Shown piece after piece: positions 27,342 through 36,929 of a DNA stretch of 64,000 nt; the stretch's first letter is position 1; every line of letters starts with the position of its first letter. Source of the stretch: Pseudonocardia benzenivorans CB1190 (GTDB lineage: Bacteria > Actinomycetota > Actinomycetes > Mycobacteriales > Pseudonocardiaceae); contig NC_015312.1 in assembly GCF_000196675.2 (NCBI RefSeq), forward strand, positions 6,774,501 to 6,838,500. Direction: 5' to 3'. The position numbers and the translations under genes were made by a program. The notes under the pieces are model-generated. The model was not told the DNA's origin, did not search any database, and saw nothing but the letters and a program-made list of their open reading frames with translations.

Positions 27342-29246
27342 ATGGATCCGGAGACGTCGGGTACGGACTTCTTCGACCGTCAGAACATCGTGTCCGGGCG
27401 CGGCCGGGGCCGCCGCCGGCGCACCATGCTCTTCCTCGTCGAGAGCTTCACCGACCCCGACGGCCCCGACTCCGGTGCGGCGCTGGACTTCCTGGCCTCC
27501 ACCGAGGTGTTCGGCGGCCTCGACCGCGAGGCGCTGCGCAGCCTGCTCGCCCACCTGGATCCGGTGCACGTCGAGGCCGGTGACGACGTCGAGACCGGGT
27601 CGGCGCTGCTGCTCGTGGGGCACGGCCGGGTCGAGGTCGTGAGCGGCGACGGGACACGGTCCGAACGCGCCCCCGGCCAGGTCGTCGACGCGGCGGCTCT
27701 CCTCGGCGGCCGGGAGGAGGGCACCCGCGTCCGAGCCCTGCGCGACTCCATGCTGCTCGCCCTGTCCGCCACCGCGTTCGAGGCGTTCGCGCAGCGCCGG
27801 CCGGCCGCGCTGCTCGGGTTGTGCCGCCAGCTCGTACGGCTGTCGGCTCGGACCGACGAGCCACGGCCCGACGTCCGGTCGGCAGGAACCGTCGCGGTGC
27901 TCGCGGCCGGGCGTGATCCGGTCCCGGCCGACTTCGTGCCCGCGCTCGTCGAAGCCCTGGCCCGGCACGGCACGGTCGCCGTGCTGTCCCGCGACCGCAT
28001 CGACGACGCCCTCGGCCGGGGTGCCGCCGACGTCGAGCCGGCCGACCCGCGCAACGGCGCCGTCGTCGCCCGGCTGCAGCAGGCCGAGCAGCGGCACCGG
28101 TTCGTCGTCTACGTGGCCGACGCGGACGCGGGCGCCTGGACCCGCCGCTGCCTGCGGCAGGCCGACCGGGTGCTGGTCGTCGGCCGGGCCGGCGCGGACC
28201 CGGCCGCGGGCGCGGCGGCCGCCGGGCTCGACGACCGGCCCGCCGACCTCGTCCTCCTGCACCCGCCGGGCACCGCACGGCCCACGGGGACCGCCCGCTG
28301 GCTCGCGGCCCGGCGGATCGAGGTCCACCACCACGTCCGGGAGGGCCGGGCGGCCGACTTCGCCAGGCTCGCCCGCCACGTCGCCGGCGTGGCCCGGGGG
28401 CTGGTGCTGGGCGGCGGGGGGATGCGGGGCTTCGCCCACCTCGGCGTGATGAAGGCGCTCGACGACCTCGGGATCGAGATCGACGCCGTCGCGGGGACCA
28501 GCATCGGTGCCATCATGGCCGGCCTGCGCGCCGCCGGGCTCGACCACGACGCCCGGCTCGAGACCTCGGTGGGCGCCATGGTCCGGCAGGGCTCGATGGT
28601 CCCCGTCACGTTGCCGTTGGTCTCCTACTCGTCGGGACGCAAGGTCACCCGGCTGCTGCGCGAGGTGCCCGTCTTCGAGTGGGAGATCGAGGACCTCTGG
28701 CTCCCGTACTTCTGCATCTCCGCCTCGTTGCGCGACGCCCGCGAGGTCGTCCACGACCGCGGTCCGACGTGGCGGGCGATCCGGGCCAGCATCTCGCTGC
28801 CCGGCGTCTACCCGCCCGTCCCCGACCGCGGCGACCTCCTCGTCGACGGCGGGGTGCTCAACAACATCCCCGTCGACGTCATGCGGACCCGGCTGCGCGC
28901 AGGCCGGCTCCTCGCGGTGGACCTCGCGCCCGAGGAGGACCCGGGCCCGACGCCGGTCTTCGGGGAGACGCTGTCGGGGTGGCGGGTGCTCGCGGAGCGC
29001 CTGCGCCGGGGGCGGGCACCGCTGCACGCACCTCCGTTGCCCGACGTGCTGGTCCGCGGGCTCATGCTGGCCGGTTCCCGCGGGGACCGCACCCGGCTCG
29101 CCGCAAGTCCCGGGACGGTGCTGCTCCGACCGCCCGTCGGCGCCGGCGGGCTGCTCGACTTCAAGGCGGGGCCTGCCCTCGTCGAGCCGGCCTACCGGTA
29201 CAGCCACGACATGCTCTCCGGGTCGGATCTCCTCGGACCCGTCTGA
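27342..29246 (+). CDS. Cyclic-nucleotide-type domain fused to patatin phospholipase
   Basis: The 634-residue protein resembles NTE/RssA-type patatin proteins. Residues 50-165 look like a cyclic-nucleotide-binding-type beta barrel, although the phosphate-binding cassette is not obvious. A linker domain (about 175-340) follows. The patatin domain has the oxyanion motif GGGGMRG (357-363), nucleophile S387 in GTSIG and catalytic D502 in VDGGVLNN. The dyad is complete, so lipase activity is expected on membrane lipids. A second in-frame ATG 28 codons later is possible. It is the last gene of the kinase-receiver-MinD operon, suggesting a phosphorelay that controls local lipid hydrolysis. Confidence 0.92.
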   Translation: MDPETSGTDFFDRQNIVSGRGRGRRRRTMLFLVESFTDPDGPDSGAALDFLASTEVFGGLDREALRSLLAHLDPVHVEAGDDVETGSALLLVGHGRVEVVSGDGTRSERAPGQVVDAAALLGGREEGTRVRALRDSMLLALSATAFEAFAQRRPAALLGLCRQLVRLSARTDEPRPDVRSAGTVAVLAAGRDPVPADFVPALVEALARHGTVAVLSRDRIDDALGRGAADVEPADPRNGAVVARLQQAEQRHRFVVYVADADAGAWTRRCLRQADRVLVVGRAGADPAAGAAAAGLDDRPADLVLLHPPGTARPTGTARWLAARRIEVHHHVREGRAADFARLARHVAGVARGLVLGGGGMRGFAHLGVMKALDDLGIEIDAVAGTSIGAIMAGLRAAGLDHDARLETSVGAMVRQGSMVPVTLPLVSYSSGRKVTRLLREVPVFEWEIEDLWLPYFCISASLRDAREVVHDRGPTWRAIRASISLPGVYPPVPDRGDLLVDGGVLNNIPVDVMRTRLRAGRLLAVDLAPEEDPGPTPVFGETLSGWRVLAERLRRGRAPLHAPPLPDVLVRGLMLAGSRGDRTRLAASPGTVLLRPPVGAGGLLDFKAGPALVEPAYRYSHDMLSGSDLLGPV

Positions 29247-29280
29247 CCGTGCGGCCGGACATCGCGTCCGGGCGCGTCGA

Positions 29281-29949
29281 TCACGAGCGGTTGTTCGCCG
29301 CCGCGTCCCGTCGGCGCCGCACTGCGCGCAGCACCAGCCCGACGAGCTCCTGCGGCTGGTTCGTGGAACCCTCAGCCCCGCGGCGCACCGCCTCGTTGAA
29401 GTGCTCCGCCGACCGGGAGCCCGCGTAGATCACGACCGGGGTGAGGTCGCCCGCGGACCGGAGGGCGTCGAGGAGGTCGTACCCGGCCTGCTCGTCGTCG
29501 GCGCGGACCATGTCGGAGATGATCACGTCGTAGGGCGGGTTGCGCTGCACCCGGGCGAGGGCGTCGGCGGTGGAGGTGCTCAGCTCGACGTCGATACCGA
29601 CGGCCTCCAGGGCCTCGGCCTCGTAGACGTTGTTCGCCGGCTGGTCGTCGACCCACAGCGCGCGGGCCCGTTGCCCGATCTCCTGCATCGTCCGGGCCGC
29701 GACGTCCACCTGGCTGAGCGCCTCGGCCCGCCCGAGCGTCGTCGCCGTGGGCTTCTCCGACGCCTTGGTGAGCGCGGTCGCGGCCTGCTCTCTGCTCGAC
29801 GCGGACAGTTCGAAGCCGCCCGGCCCCTTGACCGTGACGTTGTCGCTGCCGAGCAGCTTGCTGATCGGCCGCCTGAACAACACCAGCGCGACCAGCACGA
29901 CCGCGGGCCAGAGGATCGTGCTGATCAGGCTCGTGACGTCGGCGAGCAT
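29281..29949 (-). CDS. Membrane-anchored degenerate receiver protein
   Basis: The 222-residue protein has one N-terminal transmembrane helix (about residues 7-25), a linker, and a receiver-like domain from residue 96. The acidic pair D101/D102 (LWVDDQP) and phospho-acceptor position D146 (VIISDM) are kept. The conserved lysine near the end is missing: the expected K-P segment reads STNQPQ (195-200). The Thr/Ser switch position falls in IYAGSRS. It may be a pseudo-receiver that binds partners without normal phosphotransfer. It converges on the four-gene signalling operon with a 34-base gap, so a functional link to that system is possible but unproven. Confidence 0.82.
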   Translation of the reverse strand: MLADVTSLISTILWPAVVLVALVLFRRPISKLLGSDNVTVKGPGGFELSASSREQAATALTKASEKPTATTLGRAEALSQVDVAARTMQEIGQRARALWVDDQPANNVYEAEALEAVGIDVELSTSTADALARVQRNPPYDVIISDMVRADDEQAGYDLLDALRSAGDLTPVVIYAGSRSAEHFNEAVRRGAEGSTNQPQELVGLVLRAVRRRRDAAANNRS

Positions 29950-30314
29950 CCGCCCTCCCGTCCCACGACCGCCGCAAGCTCTGCGGACCGCCGGAACGGT
30001 CCCCGTGCGCGTGCGACCTTAGTGCCGTCCCGAACGGTGAACGGCTTCCCTCCCGGTTCCGTCGAATCTCGCACAGCGGACGGTTCGCAACGACCGAGGG
30101 AGATGTGGACGAAATCGACATCACCCCGCGAGCACGTCCTTCCCGTTGCCTTGCGGGGCAGTCGATGCAGAACGTCCACTACAGACTCAGCTGGTCGCGG
30201 GACGGCAGTGGGCAGCACGGCTGCCGCCCGTTCGGACCGGTGCCCCCCGACGGTGCGGCGCTCTCACCGCGGCGGTCGCGGCGACGCCGCTCCGTGCCCG
30301 CCGTCGCGGCCTTC
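29950..30314. other. Gene-free stretch of 365 bp
   Basis: No convincing coding sequence is seen. It lies between two minus-strand genes, so it should hold the promoter of the membrane receiver gene and the terminator of the flavin oxidase gene. A short hairpin GGCAGC-ACG-GCTGCC (30211-30225) is the only structure I noted, about 90 bases downstream of the oxidase stop. Confidence 0.55.
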
Positions 30315-31715
30315 TCACGCGGGTGGGATGTTCGCGTTGCGGTGGAACACGTTGTCCGGGTCGTAGCTCGCCTTGATCGCCGCGAGCCGGGCGAACTTCA
30401 CCGGCCCGTAGGCGGCTGCGACGCGGTCGGGTTCGAACTCGGTCATGAAGTTGACATAGCTACCGCTGTCCCCGGCGTGCGGGCGCAGCGCGTCCCACGT
30501 CGACCGGACCCATTCGCGGTCCGCGGGGAGCAGCCGCGGGTCCGGTGTCGCGGCGTCGATGTTGACGGCGTAGCGCGCCGAGCGCCGCCCGCCGAACGCG
30601 GTGTCGTCCTCGGCGACGTCGGCGAACGCGCCCCCGAGCGGGAAGATCGGCATCAGGCTCATCGGAGACACCTTCGCCGGCAGCCGTCCCGCGATGACGT
30701 CGATCGCGGCGTCGGAGAGCTCGTCGAGGTAGAGCGCCTTGCCGTAGGCGTGGATGCCCCACGGTGCGGCGTCGTCGAGAATCTGCTGCAGCGCGGTGTA
30801 GGGCATGTCGGTACCGACCTCGAACAGCGGGTGAAGCGCGGCGCGGGCCTCGGCGAGCGGTGCGGCCTGCGGCTGTGCATCGGAGAGGCCGGCGATCAGG
30901 AGGGCGATCCCGAGCGTGTGATGGCGGGCTTCCGGCACGAACGGCGCGGGCGGTGCGTTGAAGCCGGCGATCAGGGCCCCGCAGTCGCGCGGGAGCGCGT
31001 CGGCGACGTCGCGGGCGACGCGCAGCGCGGCGGCACCCCGGTCGATCTCCCAGAACAGCAGACCGAAGTGGACGATCGGCCCCACCGGGTGCAGGGCGAA
31101 CTCGAACTCGGTGACGACGCCGAAGTTGCCGCCGCCACCGGTGAGGGCCCAGAAGAGGTCGGGATGGGAGTCGGGTGCGGCGCGCACGCAGCGTCCGTCG
31201 GCGAGCACGACCTGCGCGGACCGCAGGTTGTCCACGGCCAGGCCGCACCGGCGCGTCAGCCAGCCCATTCCGCCGCCGAGGGTGAGCCCGCCGACGCCGG
31301 TGTGGCTGATCGTCCCGCCCGTCACCGCGAGTCCGTGCTGCTGGGTGGCGGCGTCGAGCTCGCCCTGGGTCACGCCGCCGCCGCAGCGGGCACGGCGGGC
31401 CGCCGGGTCGACGACGACGTGGCGCAGCAGACTCAGGTCCACCGTCAGCCCACCCTCGGGCAACGGCGCGCCCCCATAGGAGTGGGCGCCGCCGCGCACC
31501 CCGATCTCCAGCCCTTCCCGCCGGGCGTGCGCCAGCGCGGCGCCCACGTCGTCGGGCGTCGCGCAGCGGGCGATCACCGCGGGTCGGGCGGCGATGGCGC
31601 CGTTCCAGGGTGCCCGGGCCGTGGCGTAGTCGTCGTCGGCCGAGGTGAGCACGCTGCCGGTGAAGCCCGCGCGCAGCGTGTCGAGCGTGCCGGTGCTCGT
31701 CGTGGTGTCGGTCAT
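30315..31715 (-). CDS. FAD-linked oxidase, berberine-bridge/6-HDNO type
   Basis: The 466-residue enzyme has the PCMH-type FAD domain. H78 in VRGGAHSYGG is the likely site of 8-alpha-N-histidyl FAD attachment (family consensus GGGHS, here GGAHS). GVGGLTLGGGMGWLTRRCG follows as the pyrophosphate-binding region; no cysteine sits at the second covalent site, so monocovalent flavin is expected. The C-terminal BBE segment (NFMTEFEP to YDPDNVFHRNANIPP) is complete. Members oxidise alcohols, amines or secondary metabolites using O2. It lies 66 bases downstream of a large SARP-type regulator on the same strand, which probably controls or is co-transcribed with it. Confidence 0.92.
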   Translation of the reverse strand: MTDTTTSTGTLDTLRAGFTGSVLTSADDDYATARAPWNGAIAARPAVIARCATPDDVGAALAHARREGLEIGVRGGAHSYGGAPLPEGGLTVDLSLLRHVVVDPAARRARCGGGVTQGELDAATQQHGLAVTGGTISHTGVGGLTLGGGMGWLTRRCGLAVDNLRSAQVVLADGRCVRAAPDSHPDLFWALTGGGGNFGVVTEFEFALHPVGPIVHFGLLFWEIDRGAAALRVARDVADALPRDCGALIAGFNAPPAPFVPEARHHTLGIALLIAGLSDAQPQAAPLAEARAALHPLFEVGTDMPYTALQQILDDAAPWGIHAYGKALYLDELSDAAIDVIAGRLPAKVSPMSLMPIFPLGGAFADVAEDDTAFGGRRSARYAVNIDAATPDPRLLPADREWVRSTWDALRPHAGDSGSYVNFMTEFEPDRVAAAYGPVKFARLAAIKASYDPDNVFHRNANIPPA

Positions 31716-31781
31716 CGTCGGTGCCTCCTCGCTCTGCGTCTGCGCGACAGGATGCGAGGACGGGCGTTCCGCAGCCGTTCC

Positions 31782-34775
31782 TCAGTCGTCGGCAGGAACG
31801 CGGGCCAGTACGTCACGGGCGGCGGGCGCCCACAGCCGGGCCGGCCCGCCCGCGGCCAGCAACCGCTTCGCCTGCGCCGCGGCGCCGGAGTGGTCACCCG
31901 CGGCGACGAGCGCCGCGAGCAGGACCCGGCTCGCGATCGCCGCCTGACCGGGTGCGCTCGGCCGCTCGCAGATGGCGCGTTCGGCGGCGCGGATCGCGGC
32001 GAGACCGCGCTCGTGCGCGCCGTCGAGCACGGCGACGTAACCGCGGAGCACGGCCATCGTCTGGATGTGCACCCTCTCCCCGCCGTGCGCCTCCAGGCCG
32101 ACGGTGAACCGGCGCACCGCGTCGTCGTCGCCCATGTCGACGGCGAGCACCATCGCGAACGTGAGAGCGGTCAGATGGCTGAACCGATGCCCGACCACCT
32201 CGGCCCACGCCAGCGCCTCGTCGCGGGCGGCGACCGCACCCGCCGGATCGCCGAGGAAGAACAGGGTGTTGGCCAGCCGGCTCTGGCACACGACCTTGGG
32301 ATCCTGCACGTAGTCGACGAGGTGGATGCGGCGCAGCTCGGGCCGGTAGCAGCGCAGCGCCCGCTCGAAGTGGTCCCGTGCGGTGCCCATCTCGTTCTGC
32401 CAGAACGCGGCGATGCCGAGCACGTAGGCGGCCTCGACCGCGAGCACGCCCGCCGGGGCGCCGTCGCCGCGGTCGGCCGCGTCCCAGAGCTGTTGCCCGA
32501 ACCGGCCGGCCGCGGCGAAGTCACCCCTGGTGAGCGCCTCCAGCGCGAGCGAGCGCAGCGCCGGTGCAGCGGGTTCGACGCCGAGCGCCGCGGACAGCTC
32601 CAGGATCCGCTGCTGGGTCGACCGCACGGCCTCGGACACGTAGCCGTGCACGGGCACCAGTGGCCCCAGCAGGGCGGTGCGGAGGTCGAGCTCGACCGCG
32701 TCGCGTTCTGCGGAGCGCGGTCGGGTCCCGGCCAGCGCGAGGGCACGCCCGAGCAGGTCGGCGGCGCGGACATCGGCGTGCAGCAGCTGGGCGGCGGCCG
32801 CCGCCCGGCGGTACCAGAGGATCGCCCGGTCGACCGCCCCCGCCTGCGCGTGGTGGGCGGCGACCTGCGCGCTCACCGGGTCGGGTGTGGCGCCGTGGGT
32901 CCGTTCCAGCGCGTCGGCGATCCGCTCGTGCAGCATCCGGCGCCGGGCCGGGCTGAGCTCCTGGTAGGCGACCTGTCGGATCCGGTCGTGGCTGAAGTCG
33001 TAGCTGCCGCCGTCGCCCTGCTCGCGCACGATGCGGTGCCGCCACAGCTCGTCGAGCCCCCGCACGGCGTCCTCCGCGTCGAGCTCGGCGGCCGCGACGA
33101 GCACGTCGACGGGGAACTCGCGGCCGATGGCCGCTGCTACTTCGAGCAGGTGGCGGGCGGTGGCGCCGAGTCGCGCGAGCCGACCGGCGATGACCGACTG
33201 CACACGGGGGCTGGGTGGCGCACCGGGCGTCCAGCCGCCGCGCAGCGCCTCGACGATGTAGAGCGGGTTGCCCTCGGTCTCGGCATGCAGCCGACGCGCG
33301 TCCGCGGCGTCGAGGCCGGCCCCCTGGGTGCGGGCGGCCAGCTCGGCCGTGTGCATCGCGTCGAGCCGGCCGAGGTCGATCTCGGAGAGCCGGTCGCGGT
33401 GCGCCAGGCCGACGAGCAGCTCGCGCAGCGGCCCGTCCGGGGCCGTGTCACCGGTCCGCGCGGTGCCCACCACCAGCAGCGGGGCGTCGGCCGCGACGCG
33501 CAGCAGGTAGTGCAGCAACCGGCAGGTCTCGCGGTCGGCCTCGGGCAGGTCGTCGACGACGAGGAGGGTCGGCGAACGGGTGGCGACGACCGCGGCGGCG
33601 ATGGCGTCGTACAGGCGGTGGCGCTGGTCGCCCGGGGGCAACGGCACCGGCGCCGCCAGTCCGGGAACCTCGGCGAGCAGTTCCGGCAACAACCGGGCGA
33701 GCTCGGTCAGCCGGGCGGGCTCGAGCCGGGCCAGCCGGGCACGGACGGCCGGCGTCCGCAGCCAGTCGACGACCGCGCCGTAGGCGAGCGTGCCCTCCGC
33801 GGCGTGGCATCGGGCGACGGCGACGACCGCGCGCCGCCGCACGCACCACGCGCCCAGCTCCTCGACGAGCCGGCTCTTGCCGATGCCGGCTTCGCCCTGG
33901 ACCAGCACCAGCCGCGCCGCCCCGGCCGTCGCCTCCTGCCACGCCGCCGCCAGTACCGCCTGCTCCCGGCCGCGCCCGACCAGAGCCGGCCGCGCACCAC
34001 GGGTTTCGGGCGCACGGGCCGGGACGGCGAGCAGCGCGTCGTACGCGGCGCGTGTCGGCTCCGAGGGCTCGACGCCGAGCTCACGCTCGAGCGTGCTGGC
34101 GCACAGGTGGTAGGCGCGTACCGCCCGGGCCCGGTCGCCGGCGGCATCGTGCAGTCGCATCAGCGTCCGGTAGGTCTGCTCGCGCAGCGGGTCCAGCCGC
34201 AGCAGCCGCTCGGCGTGCGTGGTCGCCTCGACGACGTCGCCGGCCGCCGTACACAGTTCCACCAGCTCGGCGAGCGCGTCCATCTGGAGCCGGGCCAGCC
34301 GGTCACGCTCCGCCACCAGCCACTCGTCGTCCCGTCCCTCGCCGAACTCGCCGCCGTAGAGGGCCACCGCCCCACGCAACGCGTCCCGCCGGGCGGCGTC
34401 GTCCTCGGTGGCCAGGAGCTTCTGGTACTCGGCGACGTCGAGCCACAGTTCCGCACCGGGGCGCCAGCGCAGGGTGCGGCCGGTGATCTCGACGAAGTGG
34501 TCGAGCTCGGGAACGGTGCTGCGCACGGTGTGCAGGAGATGGCGCAGGTTGGTGCGGGCCTGCGTGCCCGTGGATCCGGGCCACAGCGCGGACGCGACCC
34601 GCTCACGCGGGAGCGCCGTCTCGGGGTGCAGGACCAGGTAGGCGAACAGCGCCTCGGCGCGGGCCGATCCCGGCGCGGCACCGGCGGCGCCGAGCCGGAT
34701 GTCGAAGGGTCCGAGCAGCCGGACCCGCGCTGCCGACGGCACGGCCGGATTCTCCCGGTTCGTACTGGTCCGCAC
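31782..34775 (-). CDS. SARP/BTAD-AAA transcriptional regulator (AfsR-like)
   Basis: The 997-residue protein combines an OmpR-type winged helix (about residues 17-103), a bacterial transcriptional activation domain (about 108-255), and an ATPase module. The P-loop GEAGIGKS (294-301) and a Walker B-like TLLVVDDLPEAD are present. The C-terminal half is a helical TPR-like region. Such regulators switch on secondary-metabolite or stress genes in actinomycetes. The start is GTG at 34775. The only close same-strand neighbour downstream is the flavin oxidase, so that gene is the probable target; no full biosynthetic cluster is adjacent. Confidence 0.93.
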   Translation of the reverse strand: MRTSTNRENPAVPSAARVRLLGPFDIRLGAAGAAPGSARAEALFAYLVLHPETALPRERVASALWPGSTGTQARTNLRHLLHTVRSTVPELDHFVEITGRTLRWRPGAELWLDVAEYQKLLATEDDAARRDALRGAVALYGGEFGEGRDDEWLVAERDRLARLQMDALAELVELCTAAGDVVEATTHAERLLRLDPLREQTYRTLMRLHDAAGDRARAVRAYHLCASTLERELGVEPSEPTRAAYDALLAVPARAPETRGARPALVGRGREQAVLAAAWQEATAGAARLVLVQGEAGIGKSRLVEELGAWCVRRRAVVAVARCHAAEGTLAYGAVVDWLRTPAVRARLARLEPARLTELARLLPELLAEVPGLAAPVPLPPGDQRHRLYDAIAAAVVATRSPTLLVVDDLPEADRETCRLLHYLLRVAADAPLLVVGTARTGDTAPDGPLRELLVGLAHRDRLSEIDLGRLDAMHTAELAARTQGAGLDAADARRLHAETEGNPLYIVEALRGGWTPGAPPSPRVQSVIAGRLARLGATARHLLEVAAAIGREFPVDVLVAAAELDAEDAVRGLDELWRHRIVREQGDGGSYDFSHDRIRQVAYQELSPARRRMLHERIADALERTHGATPDPVSAQVAAHHAQAGAVDRAILWYRRAAAAAQLLHADVRAADLLGRALALAGTRPRSAERDAVELDLRTALLGPLVPVHGYVSEAVRSTQQRILELSAALGVEPAAPALRSLALEALTRGDFAAAGRFGQQLWDAADRGDGAPAGVLAVEAAYVLGIAAFWQNEMGTARDHFERALRCYRPELRRIHLVDYVQDPKVVCQSRLANTLFFLGDPAGAVAARDEALAWAEVVGHRFSHLTALTFAMVLAVDMGDDDAVRRFTVGLEAHGGERVHIQTMAVLRGYVAVLDGAHERGLAAIRAAERAICERPSAPGQAAIASRVLLAALVAAGDHSGAAAQAKRLLAAGGPARLWAPAARDVLARVPADD

Positions 34776-34907
34776 CAGGGCATACGCGACCGCGATCCCG
34801 GTGGCGGTGGGCCGGGCCGGTTGCGATCGGTCGGACTCGTCCTGGGAGGGCAGGGCCTGCGCGTCACGAACCTGTTGGATGCGACGTCACCGCAGTCCGG
34901 GCACGGG

Positions 34908-35969
34908 TCACGCTCGCGTGGGTCGGCTGTCGTCGAGGACGAGTCGGGCGATCATCTCGCGCCGACTGGAGACACCGAGCTTGCGGAAGACGGCCTTGAG
35001 ATGGTCCTGCACGGTGTGCGGCGAAAGGTGCAACGCGCTCGCGATGACCTTGGTCGACGCGCCCTTCAGGACCATGACCGCGACGTCCTGCTCGCGCGCC
35101 GTGAGCCCGCGCGCGGCCAGCGTCATCCTGCCGACGGCCGACCGGGGCGCCTCCTCGATGGTGACGACGACGGAGCGCGTCGGCGTCGGCCCTCCGTCGA
35201 GAGCGATGGCGCGCAGCGACGACCACCTTCCGGAGCGCCCCAGCACTCGCGTCGTTGCCGGCTGCCCGCTCGTGCGCGCGCGTGCCACGACGGCCAGGAC
35301 GTTCGACGGCAACGATTCCCCGTCCCAGCCCCCCAGATCCACGATCTGCTCGTCCGCCGCCGCCGTCATGTCGGACACCCGGTCGCGATCATCGACGATG
35401 ATCACCGCCGCACCCGTCGCGGACCCGGTCGTCGGTGGGGACGCCGCGAAGAGCACACGCTGCAGGCTCAGCGCAAGGAGTTCGTGCACGTCCGACAGCT
35501 CGCGGGCCTCGCGGGCGGTGAAGGGCACGTCCCCGGCACCTCGGTAGAGCGCGAGCGCACCCCACGACACCCCGCGCGCGCGACACACGAGTCGCAGCTC
35601 GTCGCTGAAGCCGAAGTGTGGTTGCAGGAAATCCCGGAACCGTCGGCAACGCTCGGGCCGGCCATCCGTGTCGACCGAGAGCACACCGACCGGCGCTCGA
35701 CGCCCGGCGATGTCGGCGAACTGGTTGACGTCGGGACCGCCGTACTCTGCCGCGGCGAACTCCTCGTCCCCGACGGCGAGGGGGCGGGACTTGAAGGCGC
35801 GAGCGATCAGGCCGCTGCTCGGATCCATCGTCGCCAGACAGGCGAATGCGAACGGGACGTGCGCGCCGACGGCGGCGAACACGGCCTCTGCGACACCGTC
35901 GACGTCGTGACAGCCGGGCAGGACCGCACCGAGCCTGCCGCCCAACGACCGGGGACGCACGCCGCGCAT
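34908..35969 (-). CDS. LuxR-family transcriptional regulator
   Basis: The 353-residue protein ends in a LuxR/GerE helix-turn-helix: GLTAREQDVAVMVLKGAS with VIASALHLSPHTVQDHLKAV, roughly residues 287-330. The N-terminal two thirds resemble a GAF/PAS-type sensory region (FAFACLATMDP at the start, DVPFTAREARELSDVHELLA in the middle), but no ligand residues can be assigned. There is no receiver domain. ATG at 35969 is the first good start. It diverges from the hemerythrin gene over about 70 bases, so it may control that gene; this is positional inference. Confidence 0.9.
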   Translation of the reverse strand: MRGVRPRSLGGRLGAVLPGCHDVDGVAEAVFAAVGAHVPFAFACLATMDPSSGLIARAFKSRPLAVGDEEFAAAEYGGPDVNQFADIAGRRAPVGVLSVDTDGRPERCRRFRDFLQPHFGFSDELRLVCRARGVSWGALALYRGAGDVPFTAREARELSDVHELLALSLQRVLFAASPPTTGSATGAAVIIVDDRDRVSDMTAAADEQIVDLGGWDGESLPSNVLAVVARARTSGQPATTRVLGRSGRWSSLRAIALDGGPTPTRSVVVTIEEAPRSAVGRMTLAARGLTAREQDVAVMVLKGASTKVIASALHLSPHTVQDHLKAVFRKLGVSSRREMIARLVLDDSRPTRA

Positions 35970-36037
35970 GCCGCCATCGTGGAGGACGACGTGCTCGCGA
36001 GGGAACACCCCGGGCACGAAGTCCCCACATACCTGGG

Positions 36038-36877
36038 ATGGGAACCGACGCGTTCCGCCACGACCCTTCCCACATGCCCGACCACGCGGAGCCCGATCCC
36101 TCGACACCGGCGAGCACCTGGGTGCACACCCACGGCCGACGGTGCTGGTGGAGCCCGGACCAAGCCGGGTGGTTCTGCGCGGAGTCCGCCGACCGGGCCG
36201 CGACGGCCCGCGAGCCCGAGCCACCGCTGACCGACGTCCGCGACATGCTCCTCGTCCACACCGCCCTGCTGCGGGAGTTCCGGCTCGCCGCCCGAGCCGT
36301 CGCGCGCGTGCCGGCGCCCGACCGGCGCGGGGCTCGGGCTGTCGGCCGACACCTGCAACTGCTGTGCGACCTGCTCCACCACCATCACCGAGGGGAGGAC
36401 ACCCTGCTCTGGCCCGTCCTGCGGGCCCGTACCCCAACCAGCACGTCGCGGGTCTTCGACGAGGTCGACTCCCAGCACGACGCCGTCGACCAGCTCGTGC
36501 AGCGCGTCCGGGACCTCGGACTCGCCTGGGCAGACACTCCCGATACCGACCACGGTGCCGCGCTGACCACGACCCTCACCGATCTCCACACCCTGCTCGC
36601 GGTGCACTTCGACCTCGAGGAGCGTGCAGTGCTCCCGCTGGCAGCGGCGAACCTCACCGCGGACGAATGGCACGCCGTCGGAGAAGCGGCCGTCGCCGAA
36701 CTGCCCAAGGCCACGATGCCGCTGGTCTTCGGCATGTTCGCCTACGAGGGCGACGCCGCGGTCCTGCGTGCCATGCTCGCCTCGGCGCCACCCGTGCCCC
36801 GTGCCCTGCTCCCGGTGATCGCGCCGCGGATCTACGCGCGACGTGCTCGTCGAATCCACGGGACGGCGACCCCCTGA
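36038..36877 (+). CDS. Hemerythrin HHE-domain protein
   Basis: The protein has a four-helix hemerythrin domain that probably binds a di-iron centre. Expected ligands are visible in order: H in LLVHTALLREF, the HHHHRGED cluster, H in DSQHDAVD, and LHTLLAVHFDLEE. Members bind O2 or NO or sense redox state. An N-terminal extension with WWSPDQAGWFC precedes the domain. Start is uncertain between ATG 36038 and ATG 36074, and neither has a clear ribosome site. It diverges from a LuxR regulator; the secreted hydrolase gene starts about 50 bases downstream on the same strand. Confidence 0.87.
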   Translation: MGTDAFRHDPSHMPDHAEPDPSTPASTWVHTHGRRCWWSPDQAGWFCAESADRAATAREPEPPLTDVRDMLLVHTALLREFRLAARAVARVPAPDRRGARAVGRHLQLLCDLLHHHHRGEDTLLWPVLRARTPTSTSRVFDEVDSQHDAVDQLVQRVRDLGLAWADTPDTDHGAALTTTLTDLHTLLAVHFDLEERAVLPLAAANLTADEWHAVGEAAVAELPKATMPLVFGMFAYEGDAAVLRAMLASAPPVPRALLPVIAPRIYARRARRIHGTATP

Positions 36878-36929
36878 CCCGGGCGTGGACGACGCAGCCG
36901 GCGTGCGGTGACCTGCCTCCTCGCCGACG

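Noticed and set aside
30105..36230. A plus-strand open frame of about 2,000 codons
   Set aside because: It runs antisense to the flavin oxidase, SARP and LuxR genes; there are no recognisable domains and its composition is skewed to H, R, G, V and E.
34908..36437. Extension of the LuxR gene upstream to 36437
   Set aside because: The extension overlaps the hemerythrin gene on the other strand and reads as low-complexity sequence; the ATG at 35969 begins the plausible protein.
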